Origin: Trichocoleus desertorum ATA4-8-CV12
GTDB lineage: Bacteria > Cyanobacteriota > Cyanobacteriia > FACHB-46
Direction: 5' to 3'
NCBI GenBank assembly: GCA_019358975.1
Contig: JAHHIL010000012.1
Location: forward strand, 54,382 to 118,381
Length of the DNA stretch: 64,000 nt
A program made the position numbers and the translations under genes. Under the pieces are notes generated by a model, which was given only the letters and a program-made list of their open reading frames with translations, was not told where the DNA came from and made no database searches. Shown here piece after piece: positions 46,713 through 55,330 of the stretch (the first letter of the stretch is position 1; each line of letters begins with the position of its first letter).

Positions 46713-48824
46713 TTAGCGTTTCCACTCAGCGATCGCTTTTTGAGCTTGGGCATAGGCAGGTGTTCCTGCTGGGACGAGGGCAGCAGTTTGCAAGGCTGCC
46801 TGAATCCGTCCGCGCGAGGCTCGTAGTTCTGCCATTCCCAAGATGATATTGCTCCATTCTCCCGTCAGCCGTTGCGCTTCTAAATAGCCTGGTTGTCCCG
46901 ATGGGATTCGGCGTACAGAGGCGATCGCTCGACTGTAGGAAGACGCTTCACCGCGCCGTAGCAAACCTTGAGCCTGAGCAATAATGGCTTGATTTGCCTT
47001 TTGCTGCTGAGATTTTTGTTGCCATTGGGCGATCTCTTGCTGCGCTTGACCATACACAGCAGCGTTATTTTTGGGAACCAAACGGGCTGTCTGAATTGCT
47101 TCGCCAAACTGACCCTGCTTCGCCCGCCCCTCTGCCAAGTCCAAAATCACTTGACTCCAGCGTTGGATATCTTGTTGGGCTTGGTCGTAAAGCGGCTGAC
47201 CTGGCTTGATTTTGCTAGCTTGGGCGATCGCTTGATTAAACCGCGATGCTTGGTTCGGCCTGATTGTAACTCTGGCTGCTTCTAGTAACTCCTGATTGGC
47301 CCGCTGCTCTGCTTGAGTTCTAAGATTACGGTATTTAGCATTTTGCTGATTGGCGGGTACTTGGTTCAACAAGCGCAAGGCTTCTTGAGATTTCTGCTGT
47401 TGCAGAGCCGCTTGGGCCGCAGGGAGCAATTGGTCAAGCGGTACATTGGAGGCCGCAACCGGGACTGGAGGGCTAGCAGCAGAATCGTCTGGGCTAGGGG
47501 CTGAGCTTGGTGCTGGGCTTGGCGCTGAATTGGGCGATGAGGATGGAGTTGCCGTCAGGACAGGTGCAGAAGAGGCAGCCGGAGAAACAACCGTAGACGT
47601 GGCGTTAGTTGACTGATTAGAACCCGTTGGCTGAGTAGGGGTAGAAACGACAGGAATAGAAGTGTCCCGACCTGTGAAAGCCGACAAGTTGCGAATAATC
47701 ACACCGCTAAACAGGAAAACCGCAATCAGTCCTCCCCAAACCAAAAACCGCCGCCAAAATACGCTATCTGAAATTTCTGCTGCTGCTGGATCGCCCAAAG
47801 GATTTTGAGCGTTGGACTTACTAGGTTCTCCCGAAGAGGCAGATGGCTTGTTAGTCAATTTGCTTAGGATTTTGTAAGGTGAAGAGTTAGAGGTGTAGCT
47901 GGTATTACTGGTATTACCCGGATTACTATGCCCCGGATTCACAGGCAGAGTAGAGAGGCCAACTCCTGCGGACGATCGCTCGTCAGGGGATAAGTAGCTG
48001 GAGCGAGAGGCATCTGAGTCCAAAGCAGCCATTGTGTCTGTCCCAGCAGGATAACTAAAGTCATCCCAGGCAGAAGTCACCATGATGCGGGGTAGAATGC
48101 CCTGCTGCCTTTTTTCCGGCGGATTTACTACCACCACAGGATGTTGAGCAGGTTGCCAATGATGCTCTGTTAGCTCTGGTAGGCGATCGCGCAAAAAGGC
48201 ATCTAAATCGGCTAGAGTATTGCACTGACCCAACCGCAATCCCTCTAACAAGGCAGCAGTAAAACACCCATGATGCAGATTCGCAGCTTCGTGGGAAAAC
48301 TCACCTGGCTCACAGGAAAGAATTGTGGCGATCTTGAGGCGACGGGCTAGTTCTAAAGTCTGGGTACTTAACGGTTCATCGACTTGAATCCCTTGAGTCC
48401 GATTCATATCCAAGATCACCAAGGCGATTTCGGCAGCAGTCGCTTCAAATTGCTGCAATAGCGATCGCACAGAAATGCCAGTGCCAGAAATATCGCTCGG
48501 ATCACCATCAATAGGCATTAGATAGTCTTGGCCCTGATAGCAAGCTCCATAACCGCTGAAGAAACACCAAACTAAATCTCCAGGCTGCACAAACTGCTGA
48601 CACAGGTCATCAATCCAAGCTTGCAGCGTTCCTTGCGTAGGATAGGTAGCCCGCTCCCTTCTGGTTGAAGAAGTGTCCGTGAACAGTAAGCATTGCTCAG
48701 CCGGGAATCCCGCCTCCTCCACCAAGAAATCACGCAGGGCTTGAGCATCCTGCTGGGCATACCTTAAAGGCTGCAAGAACTGATATTGATTGATACCAAT
48801 TGCGATCGCCCAGTGATTCACCAT
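46713..48824 (-). CDS. Caspase-fold (C14) pseudo-orthocaspase, membrane-anchored
   Basis: 703 residues. The N-terminal caspase-like domain (~1-230) opens with HWAIAIGINQY. The catalytic His position reads FFSGYGA (Tyr92 instead of SGHG). The Cys position reads VILDMNRTQG (Asn141 instead of LDACR). Both dyad residues are therefore replaced, and it should be inactive; Tyr-Ser and Tyr-Asn variants are known among cyanobacterial caspase homologues. One membrane helix (~345-370, WGGLIAVFLFSGVIIRNL) is followed by a Pro/Ser-rich linker. The C-terminal ~240 residues are helical repeats (AQQEIAQWQQ, AQKAIAEWKR) and face the periplasm, so the caspase part is cytosolic. A binding or decoy role is inferred. 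Confidence 0.85.
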   Translation of the reverse strand: MVNHWAIAIGINQYQFLQPLRYAQQDAQALRDFLVEEAGFPAEQCLLFTDTSSTRRERATYPTQGTLQAWIDDLCQQFVQPGDLVWCFFSGYGACYQGQDYLMPIDGDPSDISGTGISVRSLLQQFEATAAEIALVILDMNRTQGIQVDEPLSTQTLELARRLKIATILSCEPGEFSHEAANLHHGCFTAALLEGLRLGQCNTLADLDAFLRDRLPELTEHHWQPAQHPVVVVNPPEKRQQGILPRIMVTSAWDDFSYPAGTDTMAALDSDASRSSYLSPDERSSAGVGLSTLPVNPGHSNPGNTSNTSYTSNSSPYKILSKLTNKPSASSGEPSKSNAQNPLGDPAAAEISDSVFWRRFLVWGGLIAVFLFSGVIIRNLSAFTGRDTSIPVVSTPTQPTGSNQSTNATSTVVSPAASSAPVLTATPSSSPNSAPSPAPSSAPSPDDSAASPPVPVAASNVPLDQLLPAAQAALQQQKSQEALRLLNQVPANQQNAKYRNLRTQAEQRANQELLEAARVTIRPNQASRFNQAIAQASKIKPGQPLYDQAQQDIQRWSQVILDLAEGRAKQGQFGEAIQTARLVPKNNAAVYGQAQQEIAQWQQKSQQQKANQAIIAQAQGLLRRGEASSYSRAIASVRRIPSGQPGYLEAQRLTGEWSNIILGMAELRASRGRIQAALQTAALVPAGTPAYAQAQKAIAEWKR

Positions 48825-49279
48825 GCTGAATGCCCTAGATTCTTACTAGATAGTGTGCCCAGAAGGTCGCCTAAATAAATATGAACCCTACCCTCTGTTT
48901 TAGCTCAGCTCAAGCGGCATGCTGTGGGTTGAAAAGTGAGAAATAAGATAACGTTTTCTTAAAAATCAAGCACCTTACAAGTTGGTTCAGCCGTCACAGA
49001 TCACAACCCTGTAGAGACGAGCAACAGCACTATCTGGCTGCCTTATTAGGCATCGAACTCAGACAACAATTGCACATCTAAAAATAAAAACGTAACTTCC
49101 AAATTCCGTCTATAGTCTAGGTTAATTCTGCGTCATTATGAATTAAATTTCTAATAGCTAACTCATATGAACTGCTTAAACATAGTCCTGCCTGATGGGT
49201 GTCCTGTTTGACCCAGTTCCAATCTTTAAATATATTGAGTAGTCTTGCTGAGTGATCGCGTAAGGAGCTAGCAGCAAAC
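48825..49279. other. Gene-free region between the pseudo-caspase and the Gly/Thr repeat gene
   Basis: 455 AT-rich bases between divergent genes, holding both promoters. The sequence near 49261 (AAGGAGCTAG) gives a Shine-Dalgarno for the ATG at 49280. No ORF, hairpin array or repeat is seen. Confidence 0.5.
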
Positions 49280-51244
49280 ATGCGAGAGTTTCACCCTTCC
49301 CCAATGCATTCTTCTCCACTCCCGCAACTTCTGAGCTTGGCGACCTGCTTGGGATTAGCGGGTAGTGTTTGGTTCACCCAAGCTGCGATCGCTCCTCAGG
49401 CGGCTCAAGCTTATACCGCCAGAGTAGATGTGGCCCTAGACCGACGAACAGGTGAGAGCTATGAGACGCTCATGCGCCGAGCTGAAATTGCGGCTAGGGC
49501 TGCTGCTCAGCGAAGCTTCGATCGCGACATTTTAACCAGTCAAGTGTCTATCATTGTCTCTGCTGAAAGTGCAGGTTCGATAGTGCCCGTGCTGAATTTA
49601 GATGTCAGCCGTACTCAATGGCGCAGCCGCCCCGATCCGCAGCGATGGGCAACCTACTTTCGGACTTCTCAAGCTTTGTTACGGCTAAATCAAGGTGTGG
49701 CGGAAGAGACAGCGCCCCCTCAAGCAGCTCCACCAGCTCCTGCTGCCCCTTCTCAACCCACTACAGTACCAGTAGCACCCACACCAGGAACTATCCCAGG
49801 AACCAGAGTTCCCGCAGGTAGTGGTGCCCCTGGTACACAAGCTGCACCCGCAGGTGGAATCGGAGCAGGTGCTGGAACCGGAACTGCTGCTCCAGGCGCT
49901 ACAGGTACAGGTACTACAGGTGGAACCGGAACTGCTGCTCCGGGTGGAACTGCTGCGCCTGGTACTACAGGTGGAACTGGAACTGGCACTGGGACTGCTG
50001 CTCCAGGTGGAACTGCTCCAGGTGGAACCGGAACTGCTGCTCCGGGTGGAACTGCTCCAGGTGGAACTACTGCGCCTGCTGGTGGTACCCCAGGAACCGG
50101 AACTACTACACCAACTACTGGTACAGGCGTTGGAACGGGAGCGGGGACTGGAACCGATACAACAGTTCCGGGGACAGTTCCTGGTACTGGTACTGGCGTT
50201 GGAACCGGAGCAGGGACTGGGACCGACACAACAGTTCCGGGGACAGTTCCTGGTACTGGTACTGGAGCAGGTACTGGCAATACAACCGGGCCTAGCACTA
50301 CTGTTCCAGGTGGCGTCACGGGTACGGGTACAGGCGTTGGAACGGGAGCAGGGACTGGAACCGATACAACAGTTCCGGGGACAGTTCCTGGTACTGGTAC
50401 TGGAGCGGGTACTGGCAATAGAACCGGGCCTAGCACTACTGTTCCAGGTGGCGTCACGGGTACGGGTACAGGCGTTGGAACGGGAGCAGGGACTGGAACC
50501 GACACAACAGTTCCGGGGACAGCTCCTGGTACTGGTACCGGAACCGGTACTGGCAATACAACCGGGCCTAGCACTACTGTTCCAGGTGGGGTCACGGGTA
50601 CGGGTACAGGCGTTGGAACCGGAGCGGGGACTGGAACCGACACAACAGTTCCGGGGACAGTTCCTGGTACGGGTACAGGAACGGGTACTGGCAATAGAAC
50701 CGGGCCTAGCACTACTGTTCCAGGTGGGGTCACGGGTACGGGTACAGGCGTTGGAACCGGAGCAGGGACTGGAACCGACACAACAGTTCCGGGGACAGTT
50801 CCTGGTACGGGTACAGGAACGGGTACTGGCAATAGAACCGGGCCTAGCACTACTGTTCCAGGTGGGGTCACGGGTACGGGTACAGGCGTTGGAACCGGAG
50901 CAGGACAGGGTGGCACTACCGGTACAGGAACGGGAACAGGTAGCGGCACTCAAATAACTCCGAATGGATCTGGTACTCTTGCACCTGGAGTAACCACAAC
51001 GCCTGGAAATCAAGGGCCAGTCATTACGACTCCGAACGGTCAAACTGTTGCCCCCGGAGCTCAACCGACTGGGACGGTAACACCAGGAATAAACAGAACG
51101 ACCGCACCAGGTACTGGTACAATCACAACGCCCAACAACGGTTCTTTTACTATTACAACTCCTAGCGGGCAAGTCATTACACCCACTGCACAGCCTAATG
51201 GGACAACAGCTCCAAATCAATCAACTAATGAGGTAAATCGTTAG
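49280..51244 (+). CDS. Exported Gly/Thr-rich tandem-repeat protein
   Basis: 654 residues. A signal peptide (~1-42, ending AAQA) is followed by a globular part (~43-145): [38 protein letters not shown] and [22 protein letters not shown] Pro/Ala-rich linker precedes a ~400-residue region of [11 protein letters not shown] / [11 protein letters not shown] / [12 protein letters not shown] type. The core is a 46-residue (138-bp) unit in five full copies. The C-terminus (~550-654) is Thr/Pro/Gly-rich with TTPNGQ-type motifs. No known enzyme fold is seen. It is probably a disordered cell-surface or sheath-type protein; the globular part may anchor it. Confidence 0.78.
   Translation: MREFHPSPMHSSPLPQLLSLATCLGLAGSVWFTQAAIAPQAAQAYTARVDVALDRRTGESYETLMRRAEIAARAAAQRSFDRDILTSQVSIIVSAESAGSIVPVLNLDVSRTQWRSRPDPQRWATYFRTSQALLRLNQGVAEETAPPQAAPPAPAAPSQPTTVPVAPTPGTIPGTRVPAGSGAPGTQAAPAGGIGAGAGTGTAAPGATGTGTTGGTGTAAPGGTAAPGTTGGTGTGTGTAAPGGTAPGGTGTAAPGGTAPGGTTAPAGGTPGTGTTTPTTGTGVGTGAGTGTDTTVPGTVPGTGTGVGTGAGTGTDTTVPGTVPGTGTGAGTGNTTGPSTTVPGGVTGTGTGVGTGAGTGTDTTVPGTVPGTGTGAGTGNRTGPSTTVPGGVTGTGTGVGTGAGTGTDTTVPGTAPGTGTGTGTGNTTGPSTTVPGGVTGTGTGVGTGAGTGTDTTVPGTVPGTGTGTGTGNRTGPSTTVPGGVTGTGTGVGTGAGTGTDTTVPGTVPGTGTGTGTGNRTGPSTTVPGGVTGTGTGVGTGAGQGGTTGTGTGTGSGTQITPNGSGTLAPGVTTTPGNQGPVITTPNGQTVAPGAQPTGTVTPGINRTTAPGTGTITTPNNGSFTITTPSGQVITPTAQPNGTTAPNQSTNEVNR
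50124..50930 (+). repeat. 138-bp in-frame tandem repeat array
   Basis: A 69-bp short unit starts at 50124. Five 138-bp units start at 50193, 50331, 50469, 50607 and 50745, and a partial unit at 50883. Copies differ by scattered substitutions, for example AACACC-type and GCGGGT/GCAGGT swaps. The spacing is exact, so expansion was by slippage or unequal recombination. Confidence 0.9.
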
Positions 51245-51254
51245 CTAGCGACGG

Positions 51255-51785
51255 AAGCCCGGCGCTGTACTTGAAAAGTCAGCGTCGGGATAGGGAGTCC
51301 GGCGGTGAGGAGTCTCACCCCGAACGATGCCACAGGCGAGTGGAGTAGGTGAGCGACGAATCGCCAACCTATCGAGCAAATAAAAGGCTTGAAGTCTATT
51401 CATGGCAAGGGTTTCAAGGTATAATTTAGATGGTTTAACAACCCACCTGACCGCATCGAACAGACAGGCAAACTTCAAAGTAGAGGTTCGACTCTTGCCG
51501 CAGGCAGATCGGTAGTTCAGGGAAGCTGTTTTCTCCAACTGGTCGCCATGGCGTAAATCCAAGAGAAGCAAAAGCAAAAGTTATCAACCTGCGGAAGGCG
51601 GGTTGCTGCCTGGGTGGTAGGCAACTATCACGGGAGTCAGTGGGATGTGCTGCGAATGCAGACATGACCAAAACCTCCAGAAGCTGTGTCAGACCAATAC
51701 TTTGCTTGCAAGGTGGAGGCAGTGGCTGTTGAAACAGGAAGCCCGTGCTGTATTGCTTGCAATCAGCGTCGGGTACTTCACTTCT
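51255..51785 (+). mobile_element. Decayed IS200/IS605-type element (PATE-like), paired end hairpins
   Basis: Two related imperfect palindromes lie in the same orientation about 490 bp apart. The first (~51254-51295) reads GGAAGCCCGGCGCTGTACTT...AAGTCAGCGTCGGG. The second (~51740-51780) reads GGAAGCCCGTGCTGTATTG...CAATCAGCGTCGGG. IS200/IS605 TnpA recognises same-strand end hairpins of this kind, and short non-autonomous derivatives are called PATEs. No transposase ORF is intact. Exact ends are not defined. Confidence 0.5.
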
Positions 51786-51860
51786 CAGCTATCTCGCAAA
51801 TCGAAATTACTGGCAAGCCGCAAGAACCTTGGTTTAAATGGAGGCATCATGCCCTAGAAT
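51640..51860 (+). pseudogene. Possible remnant of a TnpB C-terminus
   Basis: One frame has CCECRHDQN, loosely like the zinc-finger end of TnpB (CxxC with HRDxNAA). Another frame has VEAVAVETGSPC just before the hairpin, as seen downstream of cyanobacterial tnpB genes. Frames are broken and no RuvC motif is seen. This is weak evidence on its own. Confidence 0.3.
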
Positions 51861-51901
51861 AGGAGGGTTGTCTAAAAATTGCGATCGCCGCACGGACGAG
51901 C

Positions 51902-52081
51902 ATGGCTGTTCCTAAGAAGAAAACATCCAAGTCTAAGCGAGATATGCGGAAGGCGACCTGGAAGCGCAAAGCGGCGTTGCAGGCGCAAAAAGCTCTCTCT
52001 CTTGGCAAATCTATTTTGACCGGACGTTCTAAGGGCTTTGTCTATCCCAATGACGAAGAAGGGGAAGATGAAGAGTCTTAA
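51902..52081 (+). CDS. rpmF: 50S ribosomal protein bL32
   Basis: 59 residues, too short for many ORF finders. The sequence opens [20 protein letters not shown], the standard bL32 N-terminus, and ends in an acidic tail (GEDEES) as in cyanobacteria. It has no upstream partner gene in this window, and the neighbours are a decayed element and a terminator. The strong hairpin terminator follows 32 bases after the stop. Confidence 0.95.
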   Translation: MAVPKKKTSKSKRDMRKATWKRKAALQAQKALSLGKSILTGRSKGFVYPNDEEGEDEES

Positions 52082-52113
52082 GCTGCGACTTGATTGCAGA
52101 CAGATTCATGATG

Positions 52114-52137
52114 GGGGCAAGCGGTTGCCCCTTTTTT
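52114..52137 (+). terminator. Intrinsic terminator of rpmF
   Basis: GGGGCAA pairs with TTGCCCC around a GCGG loop, followed by six T. Confidence 0.93.
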
Positions 52138-52256
52138 ATTGCGCCAGATTTTATTGCTCCTAACTGGGGCGATCCTCAGAAATCTGTTACACCGTAATAA
52201 AGAGGTAGGGAATAGCAACCCAACTCCTCTGATGCTGTTCTTGAGGATTTCGCCTT

Positions 52257-52853
52257 ATGTTAGGAAAATTTTTTCAAAAACCAGGCTCAGAGTATAGCGA
52301 TCGCGTTCCTCCCGGTCAACACTTGACCAACGGCTTCCCAGTATTAACCTACGGCCAAACGCCGAGCGTAGATCGAGCAACCTGGCAGTTTCGGGTGTGG
52401 GGCTGCGCCAAAGAGGTGACCTTCACGTGGGAAGACTTCATGGCGATGCCGCAAAGTGACTTCACAGCTGATTTCCACTGTGTCACCACTTGGTCAAAAC
52501 TGGATGTGCAGTGGACTGGGGTGAAGGTGTTGGACTTCATGAAACAGGTAGAAGTAGACCCCAAAGCCGCTCACATCATGGAGCACTGCTATGGCAGCTA
52601 CACGACGAATATTGCCATAGAAGACTTTTTAAGAGAAGAAAACTTCTTTGCTCACACCTTATTTGGTGAACCGCTTCCTGCTGATCATGGAGGGCCTTTA
52701 CGCTTGGTTGTGCCTCACCTCTATGCCTGGAAGAGTGCTAAATGGATTAATGGTCTAGAGTTCTTAGACAAAGAGGAGTTAGGCTTTTGGGAGCGCAACG
52801 GCTACCACCGACGCGGTGAACCTTGGGCTGTAGAGCGTTACAGCGATCGCTAG
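52257..52853 (+). CDS. Sulfite-oxidase-fold molybdopterin protein (MsrP-like)
   Basis: 198 residues. It has the small sulfite-oxidase-type domain only. The Moco-binding Cys is in DFHCVTTWSKLDVQWTGV, and further motifs are GPLRLVVPHLYAWKSAKWI and GEPWAVERY. MsrP and relatives use such a domain for methionine-sulfoxide or nitrate-type chemistry. No Tat signal is present, so it is likely cytosolic. No heme or quinone partner is adjacent. The dinucleotide or cofactor form cannot be decided. Confidence 0.85.
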   Translation: MLGKFFQKPGSEYSDRVPPGQHLTNGFPVLTYGQTPSVDRATWQFRVWGCAKEVTFTWEDFMAMPQSDFTADFHCVTTWSKLDVQWTGVKVLDFMKQVEVDPKAAHIMEHCYGSYTTNIAIEDFLREENFFAHTLFGEPLPADHGGPLRLVVPHLYAWKSAKWINGLEFLDKEELGFWERNGYHRRGEPWAVERYSDR

Positions 52854-52941
52854 TAGTTAGCTACTGAGAAGGGCGAGTGCTGGTATATTTCACCTGAGTA
52901 GGCTAGCCTAAAAGTGAAAATAGCATCACTGATTGGCAGCT

Positions 52942-53172
52942 ATGGCGATCGCTACAGCAACCAAGATCTTTTTACCCCCAAAGCTACCGTTCTTAGAAGC
53001 AATTTGCTGGCAGACCGAAGATGTTTATCGGTTGACCCTAGAGCAAATGCTAAGCCGTTATGAGCGAGGTTGGAAATACCGTACGCTCTTTAATAATCTT
53101 GAGGATGAAGAGCTAGAATTCCTGAGGGAACTTGCCAAGCACTATCACTCTTGGCTGCAAGTGGAGGTATGA
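52942..53172 (+). CDS. Small conserved protein paired with the nucleotidyltransferase
   Basis: 76 residues from ATG 52942; an in-frame TTG at 52933 is an alternative. The sequence is FLPPKLPFLEAICWQTEDVY...LSRYERGWKY...LEDEELEFLRELAKHYHSWLQ, helical and acidic at the end. No helix-turn-helix of the AbiEi type is visible. Its stop overlaps the next ATG by 4 bp (ATGA), so the pair is translated together. An antitoxin role is possible by position only. Confidence 0.62.
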   Translation: MAIATATKIFLPPKLPFLEAICWQTEDVYRLTLEQMLSRYERGWKYRTLFNNLEDEELEFLRELAKHYHSWLQVEV

Positions 53173-53936
53173 CATTTCAGTTTGATTACCACAACAAGAT
53201 CCTCATAATCCTTCAAAGCTTGAATGCTGATTTATTTAGAGAGGGTTCTGCTTACTTTGGTGGCGGAACCCTTCTTGCTCTTGATTATGGGGAATATCGG
53301 TGGAGTAAAGATGTAGATTTCATCTGTCCAGTTTCTGCGTCGGGTTATAGATATTTGCGTTCTGCCATCTTTGAGGACGGTTACGAAGCATTGTTTAGTG
53401 ACTTGAGCCAAGTACAAGTGGGCCGAGGCACAACGGATCAGTATGGTATCCGGATGGTAGTTGATGTAGAGGGCGTACCGATTAAAACCGAGATCATTGC
53501 TGAAGCTCGTTTTGAATTAGATGCACCGAGATATCCAGCGTGGTCGCCTGTGGCTTGCTTAAGCTTGAATGATTGTTTCACCGCTAAGCTACTAGCAAAT
53601 TCCGATCGCTACCTGGATGACAGCGTTGAAGCGAGAGATCTTATCGATTTAGCTGTGCTCAGGCTACAATCACCCATTCCTGCGATAGCCATTGAAAAAG
53701 CAGAGAAAGCATATGAAGTCATGCGACCTCTGAAAGCCGCAATTCAGCGTTTTCAAGCAAGGCCAAACTACAGAGAGCGATGGTTTTCAGGTCTACAGAT
53801 TGATGGCTCTCAAATTCCAAAGATTATAGATGGTGTCGATCTTCTAGCTGCTGATCTAGACTTAGCACTCACCGAGAGAACGTTTAAGGAACACCATGAC
53901 ATTTTTTCTATCGACGATAGTGCTCTTGACCAGTAG
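53169..53936 (+). CDS. AbiEii-like nucleotidyltransferase
   Basis: 255 residues from ATG 53169, which overlaps the small gene. The nucleotidyltransferase core has the GGG-T/L and DxD-type motifs: YFGGGTLLAL then YRWSKDVDFICP. FTAKLLANSDRYLDDSVEARDLIDLAVL follows, as in the AbiEii/AbiGii toxin family. AbiEii transfers nucleotides to tRNA and stops growth; AbiEi is its repressor-antitoxin. Here the upstream gene is much smaller than AbiEi, so a different partner is implied. Toxicity is not proven. Confidence 0.78.
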   Translation: MTFQFDYHNKILIILQSLNADLFREGSAYFGGGTLLALDYGEYRWSKDVDFICPVSASGYRYLRSAIFEDGYEALFSDLSQVQVGRGTTDQYGIRMVVDVEGVPIKTEIIAEARFELDAPRYPAWSPVACLSLNDCFTAKLLANSDRYLDDSVEARDLIDLAVLRLQSPIPAIAIEKAEKAYEVMRPLKAAIQRFQARPNYRERWFSGLQIDGSQIPKIIDGVDLLAADLDLALTERTFKEHHDIFSIDDSALDQ

Positions 53937-53954
53937 CCTTAACTAGGTGAAGGA

Positions 53955-55322
53955 TCAGCGCAGAATCTGCTTGAGCCACTTTAGCTTGTCGCTGTAGGGG
54001 GCGTAGCGGAGCTTGAAGTCTAGGAAAAAAGGCTTCTTGAGAATGCTGCGCTCGTGGGAGAAGGTATCGAAGCTAGCCTTACCGTGGTAACGACCCATAC
54101 CGCTAGGGCCAACTCCCCCAAAGGGTAAGCTTGGGACACCCACCTGCAAGATCGTGTCGTTGATGCAAACCCCACCAGAGCTGGTTTCTTGCAACACTTG
54201 CGTTTGACGCTGCTGGTTTTGCGAGAAAAGGTACAGGGCTAAAGGTTTGGGACGCTGGTTGATTTGGGCGATCGCCTCATTTAAGTCTTCGTATTCCAGC
54301 ACAGGCAGAATAGGACCAAAGATTTCCTCCTGCATGACTGGGTCTGACCAACTCACACCATCCAGTACGGTGGGGGCAATGTAGCGTTCTGCGGGGTTGG
54401 TATCACCACCAACCACAATCTTGCCCGACTGCACGAGTGGCGCTAGACGTTCAAAATGTCTCTGGTTAATGATTCTGCCAAAGTCGGGGCTGGCAGCGGG
54501 GTTGTCGCCATAAAAAGTGGCAATGCTTTGTTGAATAGCGCTTAACAGTTGAGGCTTAATCGATCGATGCACTAATAAGTAGTCGGGGGCGATACAAGTT
54601 TGTCCTGCGTTGGTAAACTTGCCCCAAGCAATGCGGCGAGCCGCCAACTCAATGGGCACCTCAGCATCGACAATGCAAGGGCTTTTGCCACCTAGCTCTA
54701 AGGTGACGGGGGTCAGATTCTCAGCCGCAGCCGCCATCACCTTTTTGCCGATCGCGGTGCCACCTGTAAAAAAGATATGGTCGAATCTTTCGGCTAACAA
54801 CTGCTGGCTAGTCTCCGCTCCACCTTCGATCGCAGTAATGAAGGCTGGATCAAAGTGCTGGCGAATCAGGTTGGCAATGACTTGAGACGTATGAGGTGCC
54901 AACTCAGAAGGCTTGAGGACGGCGCAATTTCCCGCTGCGATCGCTCCCACCAAGGGAGAAATTGACAACTGAAACGGGTAGTTCCAAGGGGCAATAATCA
55001 GGACAACGCCTAATGGCTGCGGGCAAATTTGAGCGCTAGCAGGCATAAAAACGACAGGAGTTGCCACCTTGCGAGGTTTGGCCCAAGCCCGCAAATGTTT
55101 GATGGCATATTTAACTTCATCCAGCACGCCAACTTCAATCAGATACGCTTCAAAAGTTGGTTTACCCAAGTCTGCCTGCACCGCCTCGACAATGCTGCTC
55201 TGTGCCTCCAGAATGGCTTGCTTCAGAATCTTGAGTTGTTCTAAGCGAAAATCAATCGGCTTAGTTTTGCCAGAGTTAAAAAAAGTTCGCTGCTTTTCTA
55301 CGACGTCAGAAATTGCAAGCAT
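53955..55322 (-). CDS. Aldehyde dehydrogenase (class 3/fatty-aldehyde-like)
   Basis: 455 residues. It has the family motifs IIAPWNYPFQL, LKPSELAPHTS, FFTGGTAIGKKV, LELGGKSPCIV with the general-base Glu, and the catalytic Cys in NAGQTCIAPDYL. The C-terminus ends PYSDKLKWLKQILR, as in class 3 enzymes that lack an N-terminal extension. It oxidises medium- or long-chain aldehydes to acids with NAD(P)+. It starts 8 bp after the kinase gene stop, so the two are probably one operon. Confidence 0.9.
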   Translation of the reverse strand: MLAISDVVEKQRTFFNSGKTKPIDFRLEQLKILKQAILEAQSSIVEAVQADLGKPTFEAYLIEVGVLDEVKYAIKHLRAWAKPRKVATPVVFMPASAQICPQPLGVVLIIAPWNYPFQLSISPLVGAIAAGNCAVLKPSELAPHTSQVIANLIRQHFDPAFITAIEGGAETSQQLLAERFDHIFFTGGTAIGKKVMAAAAENLTPVTLELGGKSPCIVDAEVPIELAARRIAWGKFTNAGQTCIAPDYLLVHRSIKPQLLSAIQQSIATFYGDNPAASPDFGRIINQRHFERLAPLVQSGKIVVGGDTNPAERYIAPTVLDGVSWSDPVMQEEIFGPILPVLEYEDLNEAIAQINQRPKPLALYLFSQNQQRQTQVLQETSSGGVCINDTILQVGVPSLPFGGVGPSGMGRYHGKASFDTFSHERSILKKPFFLDFKLRYAPYSDKLKWLKQILR

Positions 55323-55330
55323 GGCACGAT

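Noticed and set aside
46713..48824. Active orthocaspase / metacaspase
   Set aside because: The dyad positions read Tyr92 and Asn141; proteolysis is not expected.
49685..51220. 511-residue minus-strand ORF and a 398-residue minus-strand ORF (49753-50949) across the repeat gene
   Set aside because: They are mirror frames of the Gly/Thr repeat, composed of Ser/Thr/Arg/Cys or Val/Pro runs, with no signal or domain. The plus-strand frame has a signal peptide and Shine-Dalgarno.
51484..51500. tRNA-like T-loop string GGTTCGACTC
   Set aside because: No acceptor stem, D-arm or anticodon arm can be built around it; it lies in the decayed IS-like region.
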